This document shows positions 11,300-22,507 of a stretch of DNA of 64,000 bases, piece after piece (the first letter of the stretch is position 1; each line of letters opens with the position of its first letter). The DNA comes from Guadua angustifolia (taxonomy: Eukaryota > Streptophyta > Magnoliopsida > Poales > Poaceae). The stretch lies in the NCBI GenBank assembly GCA_036346375.1, contig CM070511.1:2666001-2730000 (forward strand). Direction: 5' to 3'. The translations under genes and the position numbers were made by a program. The notes below the pieces were generated by a model that saw only the letters and a list, made by a program, of their open reading frames with translations, was not told the origin of the DNA and did no database searches.

Positions 11300-14200
11300 T
11301 GTAACAACCCTCCTTTTTGTTACAGAATACCAAGAAGGATGATCTATGTGCATACAATATTAGTCCCATGATCAGTAGCTAGTACGCATATTTACAACAA
11401 TTGGAATCACAACCATACACAATATTATTAAAACGGAAGCTATTGATACAGAGTAGCCTTACAATTTAGTATATTGTAGCAGAAAAAGCAAAAGCCTTGT
11501 AGTGTGTCCATCCAACCCTCAGGTAACTGACAAAGCAAACCCTAGAAAAACTCATTGCTAATATCCCTGAATCCTGCGTCAAAGTACGTATCATTAGGGT
11601 AATCTGTTTCTTCACCTAAAAATGGTAATTGAGCAAGGGTGAGTACTTTCGTACTCCGCAAGACTTTTGGCAAAACCTATAGTATATGCAGGCCATTTCA
11701 AAGGAAAGGCTTCTACGGTTAATTTGCATAAAGCAAAATTTGATTTGTAAATCCAGTTGTAATTTGAAAAACGGAATTTGTAAAAGCAAGTTCAACTGAT
11801 ATGAAAATAACAAGTAAGTAAAGCATAAATAATAACTCACAGTCCTCCACGACGTGAGCATCGAGATATTCAATTCCTGCCAACACCATTCTTTGCCAAC
11901 GCAAGGCAAACAGATGAAACCAACCCTTTTTGAAAATAAAAAAAACTTCTAACTCGTGCTGGTGCACCAAGATTCCCATGACCGCGGGAATGGCTTTTCG
12001 CAAAGATTTACACTCTGCAAAGGTGTACAGTTTTACCCACAAGTCATGACCTTTTCTTTTTGCCGCATGTTTCACGCACCTTTGGCGTGTGGCCAGAATG
12101 GTCATGATGAAAACCTTTACATTACCTAGATTAACTTTGCACCAGCCCGGTGACGTTAAACCCATACTATGGCGGAAGAACTCAGAGCATAAATATGATG
12201 GAACTCCCCATAGTATGGCGTACATCGTTGTATCAGCAAACGTGGTTCCCAACACCTCGGTGTGGGTGCCCCTCCGAGCAAACCTTAAAAGGAAAGCCCG
12301 TACTACTCTAGCCTACCAATGTGCTGCAAAATTAAACTAGATAACTTAATTGGTTTAAGGCTGTCCCATACCAGCACTTGTGGTTGTACGATAATTCTTG
12401 GGTTTAACGAACACTAAGTTCGGTCCTTAATCTGACCCGCGCGATAATCTCCCCCTACACTACGTGCAAGTCCATGCACCTCTGGCTATTGCCAGTAATC
12501 GCCCACGTCAAAACCATAGTTTTGTTTTGAGTTTTTATACCAAAATACCAGTACCCGTCATCATGTCTCAATATCTCAAATGATCAGTTTATCCAAATTG
12601 TTCATCCCAATTCTAAAGCCTGGCTAAGCAGGATTATTAAATCGCATATACCCAAAGTGACATTATATATTGTCTAACCTTAATTCTAGATTTATCAAGG
12701 TTCGCATGTCAATACTTATCAAGGAAGTTCCATGAGTCTATTGGTCTAACTACCATTGCCCACAATATAGCAGAGTTTAATGAACATACGCATAGAGTAA
12801 AACATTTAATAAAACATTTGTAAAACTGGGATCAACATGGTCAAAGGGGGTGCTTGCCTTGCTTGCTGATTTCAGTCGTGAAGGCAGAGTTGACTGTCGC
12901 AGATTCTGGAACGTCGGAGTCTACTCGTAGTTTGATGAAAATATAGCAAATAACAACTTTTAAATAGGACAAAAAGAAATCAGATGGAAAAATCAAATAG
13001 AATTTTACTACACAGAACAGATGTGATTTAGGTTGAGAGTTGCTTGACTGTATGCGTAAACATTTTATTTATCTTTATTTATTAATTGATTTTTAGTGGC
13101 ACGAAAGCATGAATTGCGCTCCTCTTTATGACATGAATCCTCAGTTTCTGTAGTTTATTTATTCTTATCTTTCCAATTCGTGAAGCTCAAATTATGTATG
13201 TGTTTATTTACGAATTCAAGATGCAAAAATTGTTTGGATTTAATTAAGATATAAATCATCCTATGGTAAGTTTTGTGTATCCGATGTTATGTCTAAATGT
13301 TTTCATTTGAATTAATAAAATGTTTACCTTTTACTGTTTCCTCGATCCATTCTCTTTTATTTTAGGTCTAGGCCAAGAGACATATTTATTTTTTATGTAC
13401 TTATTAATTTATTTTATCATTATTTTTTTTGCTAGCCTATTTTCTTTTGACCTAGCCAGCCCGACCATTATAACCTAGCCCCACTCCCTCACTCTCTATC
13501 TCTCTCTTTCTTCCCTCATTTCACTCCCAGCCGCTGCCGCTTTTAGCCTCTTTCCCCCACTCTCTCGAGCATCTCTCCCTCTCTGGCTTCTCCCCTTTCC
13601 TTCGGTCCCTGGCCCTGAGCACCTGCGCCACCGCCGACTCCCCACCGGGCGCTGCCTCCGGGATCTCCTCACTCTCTGCGTCGCCCGGATCCGCCGCCCT
13701 AGCGGTCTCCTCCGCGTGCCGAGCTACTTGATGCCCCGGCTCTGGCTTCCGAGCGCCTGTGCCGCCCTTAGATCCGCCGCCAGTCCTTGGCCTCCCGGAC
13801 GGTTGGATCTGGTGGGGAATCGCTGGATCCGGCGTCCCCAGGTAAGATCTCTCCCTACTCTTTTCTACTTTTCTCGGTTTGCTGCTAACCCAATCCCCTT
13901 TCGCTCGCATAGATCGGGCGTCTCTCCTAGCCCCTGGCCAACTCCTTCACCGACAACCACAACGACCGCATCAATCCCCTACCCAGGTCAGCCGAGGATA
14001 TCTCCTCCCCAAACGCCTAAGCTAAGCTACCAAGCCCCGCGTTTTTGGTTCTTTTTGCACAATCTTAAGTCTTGCGTGCTTATTGGGTATAAGGATCAAT
14101 GTTCTTGTTGAACTTTTGTGTATATGGGAAGATGTATTTATGTGCATGCGGTTTTAGCTTGCGGAATGAGAATGATCTTGGCCGAGAGCTTGATGATTAA

Positions 14201-15930
14201 AAGAAAAGTTGATGTGTTTTCGATTTGTTGTGTGCTTGAATCGAGAAGGTCATATGCTGAATTGTTCTCCTGAAGCTTGTTTATCCGATATGGTAATATT
14301 TATATCTGCAGACTTCTTGCTGAGTTGGTCATGGGTTGAATGCCTTTTATGATATGTTTGATTGTAATCTTACAATTATTGAACACCATTAGTCTATTGA
14401 ATTCTAACCGATTAATTTTGATTACATTAGTGTCTCCATTTTTCTTGATGGACGTGTTGGAGGCTTGCATAGATGGGTAGTTTAGATGGTCTCATACTTG
14501 TACCAGAATTCTTGGTTTAGCTAATGTTAAGGTTAAATGTGTGTGATGTTCTAGAATTTATTTGCGCATGATCAATATCTTGACCTTACATGCAATGCGG
14601 CCGATATGTATTTTAGGCAATGGAATGAATACTCTTGTTTTGTATCTTAGTCAGAGAGTAGTGCAAATTGCATTTTCCTAAGATCAATTGGTACAAGTTT
14701 TAGTGATTCTATTTATATGTCTGCATTGATGTCTAGTATTCTCAGGTTAGTGAGTAATGCGTGATTGTTGCCTATATTCTCATGTTCAAATAGAGAGCGG
14801 TGAATGCATTCAATGCTTATGTTGAAAGACATAGAAATGGGGTGGGGTTGATTCAGTTATAATCATTCTGGATATCATCCCAGATTCAATAAAATGCTAG
14901 CATTTCCTTGATTTATCAAGAATCCTCCCAAATTGTAATGTATGTGTTTTAAACCAGTAATGTAACTTGTATCAAATTTATCTGGATCATGATAAAAGGG
15001 GAAAATAGAATAATGCTTGGCACCTTTTTCTTGCAGAGACTGGAGAGCTTGATGGGTGATATAGAGAGAGACAGATGACCGGTCTTTTTTAGCTCCCTCT
15101 AATGGTTGGTTTTTCCTTTGCCCTCAGCAGAAAAGACAGTGAGGTAGAAGAGGACAGCTAAGGTAAGGTGCAGTTGCTGAGTTTTCCTTTTTATACTTGC
15201 AGCCAACCGACTGGGGTGAAACTGTAGCTGTAGGATGAAGCCATGGGCTGGAATGGGCAAATCTGTGGGCAGCAAGACAGGTGGAGGACATGCAGCTCTT
15301 GCAACTGCCATTTGGCTACACAGCATGGGCAAAAAGAAGCTGGCTGCTGTTTGGAGACTTGAGGGCTACGGAAAAGACATCAAGGACTGACTAAATTGTG
15401 GTGCTCTGCTCCTGATTGTAATCCGAGGACTGAAATGTAGCTTGCGCAATGTAGATACTGGAATTGTGGTTTAAGATGTGATTGCTATTGTATTATGGAT
15501 TTGTCTTCTTCCTTGGTGTATATATTTTAATTGAAACTGATTGGACTTGATATTCTTGAATAGTAAGGTTTAGCTGGTTGTTGATCTGTGCGAAATCTGT
15601 TTTAATTGAGAGTGAGTACTTTATTATCATGCTAGTATTGATTCTGTGATTTCTTTTTAACTGTCAGTGTTGATTTAAAAAAATGGTACTGGACTTGTAT
15701 CTTGATATAACTGGAATGGAATGAATTCTATTTGATATTCTTGAGTGATAATGTGTGGATGTTTAGTTGCGGTGTTATGATTGTTGATCTCGATTGAACA
15801 TGTATGCATGTATACACTTACTTGTATACATACGTGTTCCAATATATATACTATTGAAGATGAGTTTATTAGGTTTGTTGATTTTAAAAACTAGTTCAGT
15901 TTTATTTTATTTTATTTTGAGGATGTTACA
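11300..15930 (-). mobile_element. LTR-like element L4 with perfect 5-bp target duplication (AAATC)
   Basis: The element begins TGTAACAACC and ends GGATGTTACA, so TGTAACA/TGTTACA form a 7-bp terminal inverted repeat. Flanks are AAATC at 11295-11299 and AAATC at 15931-15935. The copia LTR reads continuously once the element is removed. The left 1.8 kb is the family core, with CACTCTGCAAAGGTGTACAG near 12010. The right 2.5 kb (13430-15900) differs from the other copies and looks like a spliced transcription unit (separate entry). It has no gag or pol, so it is a solo LTR or non-autonomous element that has gained sequence. Confidence 0.85.
13430..15560 (+). other. Gene-like, apparently spliced non-coding unit carried in L4
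   Basis: A CT-rich leader (13460-13840) ends at a good donor site (CAG/GTAAGATCT, donor at 13842). An AT-rich intron-like stretch follows, then a pyrimidine-rich acceptor (TTTTTCTTGCAG, exon from 15037). Two further short intron-like breaks end in CAGCAG and CTTGCAG near 15130 and 15200. The last block contains a 51-codon open frame at 15235-15390, beginning MKPWAGMGKSVGSKTGGGH, followed by AT-rich 3'-UTR-like sequence. I do not recognise the peptide. The architecture suggests a captured plant gene 5' region or a long non-coding RNA. Transcription is not shown by sequence alone. Confidence 0.35.
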
Positions 15931-16110
15931 AAATCCTTCAAAAAAACCACAGTTGCTTGAAGGCAAATATCACTATATGAGAAGATATTTACAATAAGAC
16001 TCTTTTCTCTTACTCTATTCTATAGACTACATGTTCATATTTAAATATGTATGTAAAGTACTTGTGTAGACGTAGAACTTGAAGTAGAAAACAAATTTGC
16101 ACTCAATATT
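15931..16110 (-). repeat. 5' LTR of the copia element, right part
   Basis: Similar to 425-600 of the left LTR (ATTTACAA.GA, CTACATGTTCATATTTAAA, TAAAG.ACTT.GTA, TAGAACTT). It begins with the second AAATC copy of the L4 target duplication. The outer border is fuzzy, near 16110. Confidence 0.7.
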
Positions 16111-18060
16111 TAATCAATCGAGGAGACTAGGCGACATGGTAAATGCAACTGGCAGCGATATGTGTTTTGGAAGCATTGGATAGTTTCACACCAAGTGGTT
16201 TACTAGTCTGCAGGCCTCAAGTAAACTGATGGTGAGGTTTCTGACAAAATTAGCTTCACATATAAGATGAAGAAGGTAGTGTTCCACCCTGACAAGTCAA
16301 CTACCATTATGCAGTCTTCAGAAATATGGAGAATGCTGCTAATATAATGAATCTGAAGAAACCGAGAAGAAACATAAGGTTTTGGAGTATAACAAGTTGA
16401 TAGAAAGGCTAGCTGGATTGACTGACTCCTGCAAGAATATGTTGCAGCAATGCATCTTTCTGAACCGATCAGCATCATATATGCTGTATAGCAGAAGCAT
16501 TTGTCTCTGCAGAGTGTACATGAGTAAAGCAGCATGTAGTATACTGAAACAAAAGCACTTGCATCGATCGATTTGTTCCTTGTGTCTTCACTGTTCGATT
16601 GAGTCTAGAAGGTTGGAACCTGGAAGTCGTCTACTTCGCTTTGAATCTGTTCTGCTAGAGCAGCAGAGTGTACTGACTTAATGCGCAGGAAGAAAAATGA
16701 AGCAAAGTGGCGAACAGTTTTGTCAACATGAGTGACCAGGTTTTAGTTTGAAGCTCAAGGTAAAAACACTTATTTTTCTTGCAAGTAAATATTCCTGTCA
16801 AAGGTAAGCTAAGGTAAATATCAAGCCGGATCTACCGCACATATGCTGTGACATCAGCACTTTCGACAACGTGAATCAATCTCTAAATCTCTTGAAATCA
16901 TGCTAGATAATACTATATATATATTGTGTCATAGTTGTTGTCGAAACTTTGTGTCGCTCTCGGCAGCTTCATGTACTGCATCAGAAGATCAGTTCTCTTC
17001 AGAGATCAGAAGAAGAGGTTGAATAGTTGTTCTTAATTTGTAGTTTTATCATTGTACATAACCATTTGTGGCTTAAAAAATGGACTATAGTGGTGATAAG
17101 CACATTCAATTTGAGAAATAAAAATGGCTAGGATTCCTCAGTTGTTAACATCAATTGACAATTCAGATAAGAAGATTTGTACTTGCAATAACGTGGAGTA
17201 AAATTTGGATAAAGAAATTTACTGAATAGAAACAACAACAAAAAAATCATAGAAAAACAAGTAAATGAAAAAGGCCACGTACGTCATAGAAATGGCCATC
17301 CATCGACTGAGATGCATGCTTGCTACAAAATTTTCTATGGATTCAAGCTTAGAAAATCAATATGTATATCCAATTATAGAATTGTACGATATATAGCTAG
17401 TTTAATCAACTCAAATGACCTAAATAATCATTTCTGAATGTGATAGGGTTGATAACATGATACAGATTATCCATCACAACAGGATATGTTGGTACTACTT
17501 CAAAGTAAATCATAAGAGGAGTAAGACTTATGCACCATGCATGCACTATTTTTATGACACATTATTGAAAAACACATAGATTACTAATTTACTGTGTTAG
17601 ATGAAATTTCCTTTATCCGGATAGCAACAGTACTACACATCAAAACTTCTACCAAGGGTAGAATGTGAGAGTTTGATAAGAAATTTTGAGAGGTGTTTCT
17701 ATTCTTTTCTTTTTGAAAGTTGCACAAATATTAAAGTATTAATGAAAGGTAGACGAGTGATTATTTACCCTATGGTTACCTCAAGATTTGAGTTATATTG
17801 GAAGGGAAAGTATAGAATCACTACTCTGAAATTTTTAGGGTAAAGTATAGCAAGAAATAAAATAAATCCTCTAACCTGAATAAATCAAATAATATACTAC
17901 CGTATATAACTCCGGAGGTTTCGGCTCTCTCCGCGCATCCGTCGGCGATCACTCTGATGAAATGGCTGCCGTGCGTGCTGTGCTGAGCCGTTGAGCCACG
18001 TTACCACATTTCTCGCCGGCTTCTTCGGTTTATATTTTTTTAGCGCCGTTGCTCATCGAC
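16111..18060. other. Unassigned region between copia element and SINE-like sequence
   Basis: No convincing gene. At about 16354-16480 one plus-strand frame reads a coil-like stretch (EETEKKHKVLEYNKLIERL) that could be a single relic exon. It has no start codon, no clean splice sites and no recognised homologue. The rest is AT-rich with no clear terminal repeats. Confidence 0.35.
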
Positions 18061-18140
18061 AAAGCTTGCGCAGCGCGACGGTCAGGCATCTCGCTCCAGC
18101 GCCTGCGATCGCGAGTTCGATTCCTCGCTTGCGCAAGCCC
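18060..18140 (+). repeat. tRNA-like sequence, probable SINE head
   Basis: An A-box-like TGCGCAGCGCG (18067-18077) and a B-box AGTTCGATTCC (18114-18124) are about 37 bases apart, as in RNA polymerase III internal promoters. The T-arm is well formed (GCGAG, loop, CTCGC), and GCTTGCG can pair with CGCAAGC at the ends. The D and anticodon arms are poor, so this is not a normal tRNA gene. A tRNA-derived SINE head is the best reading, but no poly(A)/T tail or duplication was defined. Confidence 0.4.
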
Positions 18141-18204
18141 GCGTGATTTTTCCCGCACGACGCGTGCCTCGGTAGCGAAGGCGAACGTCTTGTGACAGCG
18201 TGGC

Positions 18205-19400
18205 GTGGCGTCGGCCTTTGTATTTTGTAGAGAAGCCCTCCAAATTTTCGAAAATCACATTTTGGTCCGTTTTTTTTGCGGGAAAGACCCTAAAAAATCC
18301 AAAATTTTTTTCCCAGGGAGAAAGACCCTAAAAATTCCAAAAAAATATTTATTTTGTACAGAGAGAAACTGCAATTTTTTCATAGACCCTTCGGAGCTTC
18401 CGGAATTTATTTTTTTCAAGATGTTACAGAAAGTTACTCCATACTACCGTTTTTTTGGTCCGTTTTTTTGCCGGAATCAATTTTTTCATAGACCCTTCGG
18501 AGCTTCCGGAAAGTTACTCAATTTTTTCATAGACCCTTCGGAGCTTCCGGAATCACATTTTGGTCCGTTTTTTTGCGGGAAAGACCCTTCGGAACTTCCA
18601 TTTTTTGCGTAGACTCCATTTTTTGCGTTACTCCATTTTTTGCGTAGACTCTTCGGAACTTCCAGAATTTATTTTTTAGCGCGTTATTTTTTCAGACATT
18701 TACTTGAAACTTTTTAAAATTATTTGTTTATCTATTTTTCCCCTATTAGTCCCTCGAAACTCATCTGATTTTTTTACTTGGCTTGCAGCGGTCGGCACGA
18801 CGTGGCGCGGCGTGCGCCGCGCTAACGTGTCTAGTATATCTTACGCCATGAAGAAATGCTGCTCATGCAGGCCACAAGGTACTTTTTTTGCGAAAAAGCC
18901 CTCTGAGAATTTCAAAATCACGAACAGGTCCTTCTACCGGTTATTTTGCAAAAAGGACCCCGACAATTCCAAAATCATGAATACGATTTTGAAGTCACGA
19001 ACAGGTCCTTCTATCAATTATTTTGCATAAAAGGCTTCGTAGTTCCGCAAATTCGACACAAGCACGGGTTCTTTTGACCTGAAAGATTTGAAATTACGTT
19101 CAGAGCCGGTTCTTTCGACCCGAAAGATTTGAAATTACGTTAAGATGCGGTTATTTTGTAAAAAAATATTCTTCCACAAATTTGACACGGACGCTGGTTT
19201 TTTAGACCTAGATTATCTAGCCAATTTTTAACCGAGTTCTTAAACCCAGGAGATTTCGTGTGTATCCTTATAGAAAAAACCGTGGTTACGCAAATTCACC
19301 GACGAATCCTAGCTAGTCAATTTTGAAAAAAACGCCACCAATAAAAATAAAATTACATTTTTTGTAGAAAAAACTTTGATCAAAACTTTTCACGCGGCGC
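18205..19400. repeat. T-rich array of short repeated motifs
   Basis: The motif ATAGACCCTTCGGAGCTTCC occurs three times (near 18380, 18490 and 18530), and variants with ACTTCC occur near 18584 and 18645. CACATTTTGGTCCG followed by a T run and GCGGGAAAGACCCT occurs twice (18255, 18555). Further on, CACGAACAGGTCCTTCTA followed by TTATTTTGCA occurs twice (18922, 18994). Units are scrambled rather than in strict tandem. Open frames across it are a by-product of the T-runs. No transposon ends were identified. Confidence 0.55.
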
Positions 19401-19834
19401 AACATCACGCGCCTCTCTACCTAGTTAAGCTTAATTAGGTGGGAGTTTGACAAGCCGGGAAAGTGTCGTGTGTAACGATATATAGGTGACGTATATATCT
19501 CTTCCCCGGCATATCCACGAAACGGAGAAAGTTTTAATTCGGTTGGATATGCATGCATGCGAGATCTGCAGCGTATCAGACTTTTATCTCAATCAGTCGA
19601 TTCTATTTCCAAATACCGCACAGCCGATTCTTTTTTCATATAGTGCACGCATACAGCTTTTGAGTTCCATGTGCTTTTAAATTGTCATGTGCATCCTTTC
19701 CATTAAATATTAACTTGCATGTGTAGATAAAATTATCTTTGCTTTTTATCTAATCATATATGGACTTGATTTCGGCCGGTCAGGAGCATGCGCACGGCCA
19801 TGCATGACACGACTAGATAAGTTTGTTATCTCTA

Positions 19835-20835
19835 TCTCTACTAATTCTAATTAGGAATTGATGGTGGTAGGTCCGTTCTCCACCCTCACCTCCACAGTGT
19901 GTGCACCTGCGTGGCTGAGTGGGAAGCGGGCAGTGGTCACCCTGGTATATTGGATTGGATCATCACATCACGGAAGGTAAATGAATATGCATGACTCATT
20001 TATTGCTTTCCTTTCTCCCATTGATCTGGCATTCGAATCGTCGGCGATTGCTCACGGTGCTTTTCGGATTAGATTGATTGATTTTCTTTCGAAGGAAGCA
20101 AAACTCTAATTCATAGAGTTGGATCTCTTCTCGCTTCTTTCCCTTTTGTTGCCTTTCTTATTCAACGATTTCTTAATCTGGATTCCATATATATCTCCTC
20201 GGTTGCTAAATCTATATAATACCACCGTTTTTTGCCTCTCCTACAGATGTGTTGAGCGGAGATAATGGGCAACCTTTCTAATCTCATCGATACGGTGCAG
20301 GGGTAGATTGCCGGTGGTGGGCGGCGAGATAGACTGACGGTGCTGTTGAACTCGCCGCGGTACGTAGGTGATGTCAATAGGTTGAGGGAGGTGCTCGCAG
20401 GGGGAGGCGAGGAGGCGGTGGAGGTGGTTCATGGGGTGGGGCTATGGTATGACTGAAGCAAGATGTACGAGCCACGCACGCTGCTGATGGTGGCAATCAC
20501 ATACGGATGACGCCTACCTCTTAAACACCTTTGTGCCTATAGGGCAGCAGGTGATGCCTATGTCGGTTGATCGATTGATCTCGAATTATGGCATTATAAA
20601 TTTACAATCCCAAGTGCTATGATGTTATTATTTAAGTTTGTGAAATTAAAGATAATTTTAAGCTCGAGTTTGTAAACAAGTGCTTGAAATTTGTATGCTC
20701 TAATGAATTGATTTAAACATTTAACCATTGCATATTCAAAGTGAACATTATTATTTAGATAAGGTTAATGCTCTTTGCAAATAATTTTTTTATTGCAAAT
20801 TGAGTTTTCGTTGCAACACATGGGTATATAGCTAG
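19835..20835 (+). mobile_element. Non-autonomous Helitron carrying a gene fragment
   Basis: The 5' end is A/TCTCTACTAATTC and the 3' end is TATATAGCTAG/T. These are the rice Helitron rules: TC start after A, CTRR end before T, no target duplication. Just inside the 3' end is GTTGCAACACATGGG, a decayed form of the subterminal hairpin. The interior (about 20020-20560) holds a plant gene fragment with a leader intron. The element lacks RepHel coding sequence, so it would depend on other copies. An alternative start 6 bases upstream (19829) also follows an A. Confidence 0.65.
20247..20560 (+). pseudogene. Helitron-captured fragment of an ankyrin/CCCH tandem zinc-finger gene
   Basis: After an intron-like stretch ending CTCCTACAG, an ATG at 20265 opens a frame reading MGNLSNLIDTVQG, then after a stop VGDVNRLREVLAGGGEEAVE, GLWYD, and after another stop SKMYEPRTLLMVAITYG. 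The GLWYGRS...RTPLMVAA.YG pattern is typical of the ankyrin region in plant arginine-rich CCCH (TZF) proteins. Three in-frame stops (one TAG, two TGA) break it, the first two explicable as CAG to TAG and CGA to TGA. No zinc-finger part is present. The family call rests on remembered motif similarity. Confidence 0.55.
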
Positions 20836-20932
20836 TATCGTACATTTTCAAGGAAGTCATGGTGCCAGAGAAGCAACAATTTGGTCTAGAAAGGTTAATT
20901 TGCGAGCCGACGTATAATGATCCTAATCATTA

Positions 20933-21250
20933 GGGCATATACAATAATACGATGTTAGCTGTCTATATATACTTTGTATATAAGATTTTGGCTGATCTAG
21001 AAGAGAGAGAAGGAGAAGAGAGAGTATAGCTGTTGTCTCATCATAAAAAGATGACCCTATAAACAGCGTAAAACACCACATGAGTTATTGTTTATAATAA
21101 ATACTTTTTTCATACCATAATTAAAAGATTGCAAAATCTCATAGAGACAAGCTTAAGATGATATCTATCGTAGAAGTTGTCTTTAGTTATGTTTTTAGAT
21201 GACACGGAAGAGTATATAGCCGACAATCGTCTCAACTATTGTATATGCTC
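20933..21250. mobile_element. Tourist-like MITE, 318 bp, TTA target duplication
   Basis: Left end GGGCATATACAATAATACGA and right end (reverse complement) GAGCATATACAATAGTTGAGA form terminal inverted repeats. Both sides are flanked by TTA (20930-20932 and 21251-21253). This is the PIF/Harbinger (Tourist) target preference. It has no coding capacity. Confidence 0.8.
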
Positions 21251-21253
21251 TTA

Positions 21254-22340
21254 GAAAATAAAAAAACCACAAATTTTTCTATGCACGAACATTTTTTAGA
21301 GGACTTATATGTGCCACACCTTTAAAAAATTCTTTCCTTCTTCTTACAAATCCACAGCTGTTGACTGCATTATTCCATGCATGCATGGAGTTCAATTCAA
21401 TTAGCTTTGTTCAGGTCGAAAATGATGGATTCTATCCTCACGCTTTTCCAAAGTGGAAACCTTCAAAATTCTCTCCTCCTTTTTTCGCCAGTAAATCTTT
21501 GCATGATTCCGTGTCGATTCGATCTCATGGGTATAGTTCTTTGGAATTGTTAATGTGCAGCATCACTATCTACACGGTGACTAATTCCTATGGCTACAGT
21601 ACGTTCCGTATGAATGGTTGGAGATTCTTTGGCTCTCTAGTCGCACAAACTAGTAAAGGATTATACTTGTCCAACCTAATCAAATTATGGTCTGTCCTTC
21701 CGGATGTACCTCTCCATATGCGTCAGTTTTGAATCTCAGCTCTATATTTGACCTAATTTGAAAGTTAATGATATGAAAGTGTAGGATTTTACAAGTCTTG
21801 AGGGAACCCTAGCGCACGCTATAATAGCGTAGGTTAATTACACAGATTGGATGAGGACCATTGGATGGATGGTTTTCTAAATAAACCCTTCATACGTCAG
21901 AAATTACTTTTGTGAGCTGCTAAATAATGTAATTTATTAAGTCGCGAGTCGGCTGAAACAAACCAATACTTGTTGGAATGGGGTAATATCGGTTGCATCT
22001 GATTAATTAGCCGTAAAATATTTTCCAGACCACTAGTCTTTCTAACGCGTATAATTAAGTACAAGAAAATCTTGATCATTTTTGTTATTGTTATTTTTTG
22101 CGAGGTATCATTATTAATTTTCGCTTTGCTGTGAGTGCAAACCGTATTTTCTTCTCACGATAATGTGGCAAAATTCTCCAGATATTTCAGTTTGGAGCGA
22201 GTCATCGAAGGCACGATTTATCTGTAAATCCATATATAGGAAGAGAGAGATGTACACCGTAAGTCCGTATATTTGACTTGAGATTAGGCCAAAATTTCCC
22301 ACACACATCTTCCCTATCTCTGATCTCTTCAACACACAGC
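21254..22340. other. Upstream region of the NAC gene, no feature recognised
   Basis: A plus-strand open frame at 21361-21732 shows no recognisable family and has low coding quality. A TATA-like CCATATATAGG lies at about 22210, but the one at 22352 is better placed for the NAC gene. Confidence 0.35.
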
Positions 22341-22351
22341 CCATGTATAAC

Positions 22352-22364
22352 TTTTTATATAGGG
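22352..22364 (+). promoter_or_regulatory. Candidate TATA box of the NAC gene
   Basis: TTTTTATATAGGG lies 144 bases before the NAC start codon, giving a predicted leader of about 110-120 bases. This is inferred from position only. Confidence 0.4.
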
Positions 22365-22385
22365 CCAATTGATGTTGGAGACGTC

Positions 22386-22505
22386 ATGAACGACATTATT
22401 AATACAGCAACCAAGGCCGTATGTACGCAGCAGCTAGCATTTGTTCCATCACCATGTGAGCTACTAGCCCTAGAAACACAGAAACAAGCTCTCCTACAAA
22501 CTTAG
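22386..22505 (+). promoter_or_regulatory. Upstream open reading frame abutting the NAC start codon
   Basis: In the predicted leader an ATG at 22386 opens a 39-codon frame. Its TAG (22503-22505) ends two bases before the NAC ATG at 22508. A shorter uORF (ATG at 22371, stop at 22388) overlaps its start. Such uORFs commonly damp translation of the main frame. Whether these are in the mRNA depends on the real transcription start. Confidence 0.4.
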
Positions 22506-22507
22506 TC

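Noticed and set aside
13521..14111. Frames of about 130 codons on both strands in L4
   Set aside because: They overlap a CT-rich leader and a good splice donor at 13842. The peptides are low-complexity and unsupported.
18060..18140. Functional tRNA gene
   Set aside because: The T-arm and boxes fit, but the D arm, anticodon arm and acceptor spacing do not. Kept only as a SINE-head candidate.
21361..21732. 123-codon plus-strand frame upstream of the NAC gene
   Set aside because: No recognisable family, AT-rich codon use and no promoter or splice context.
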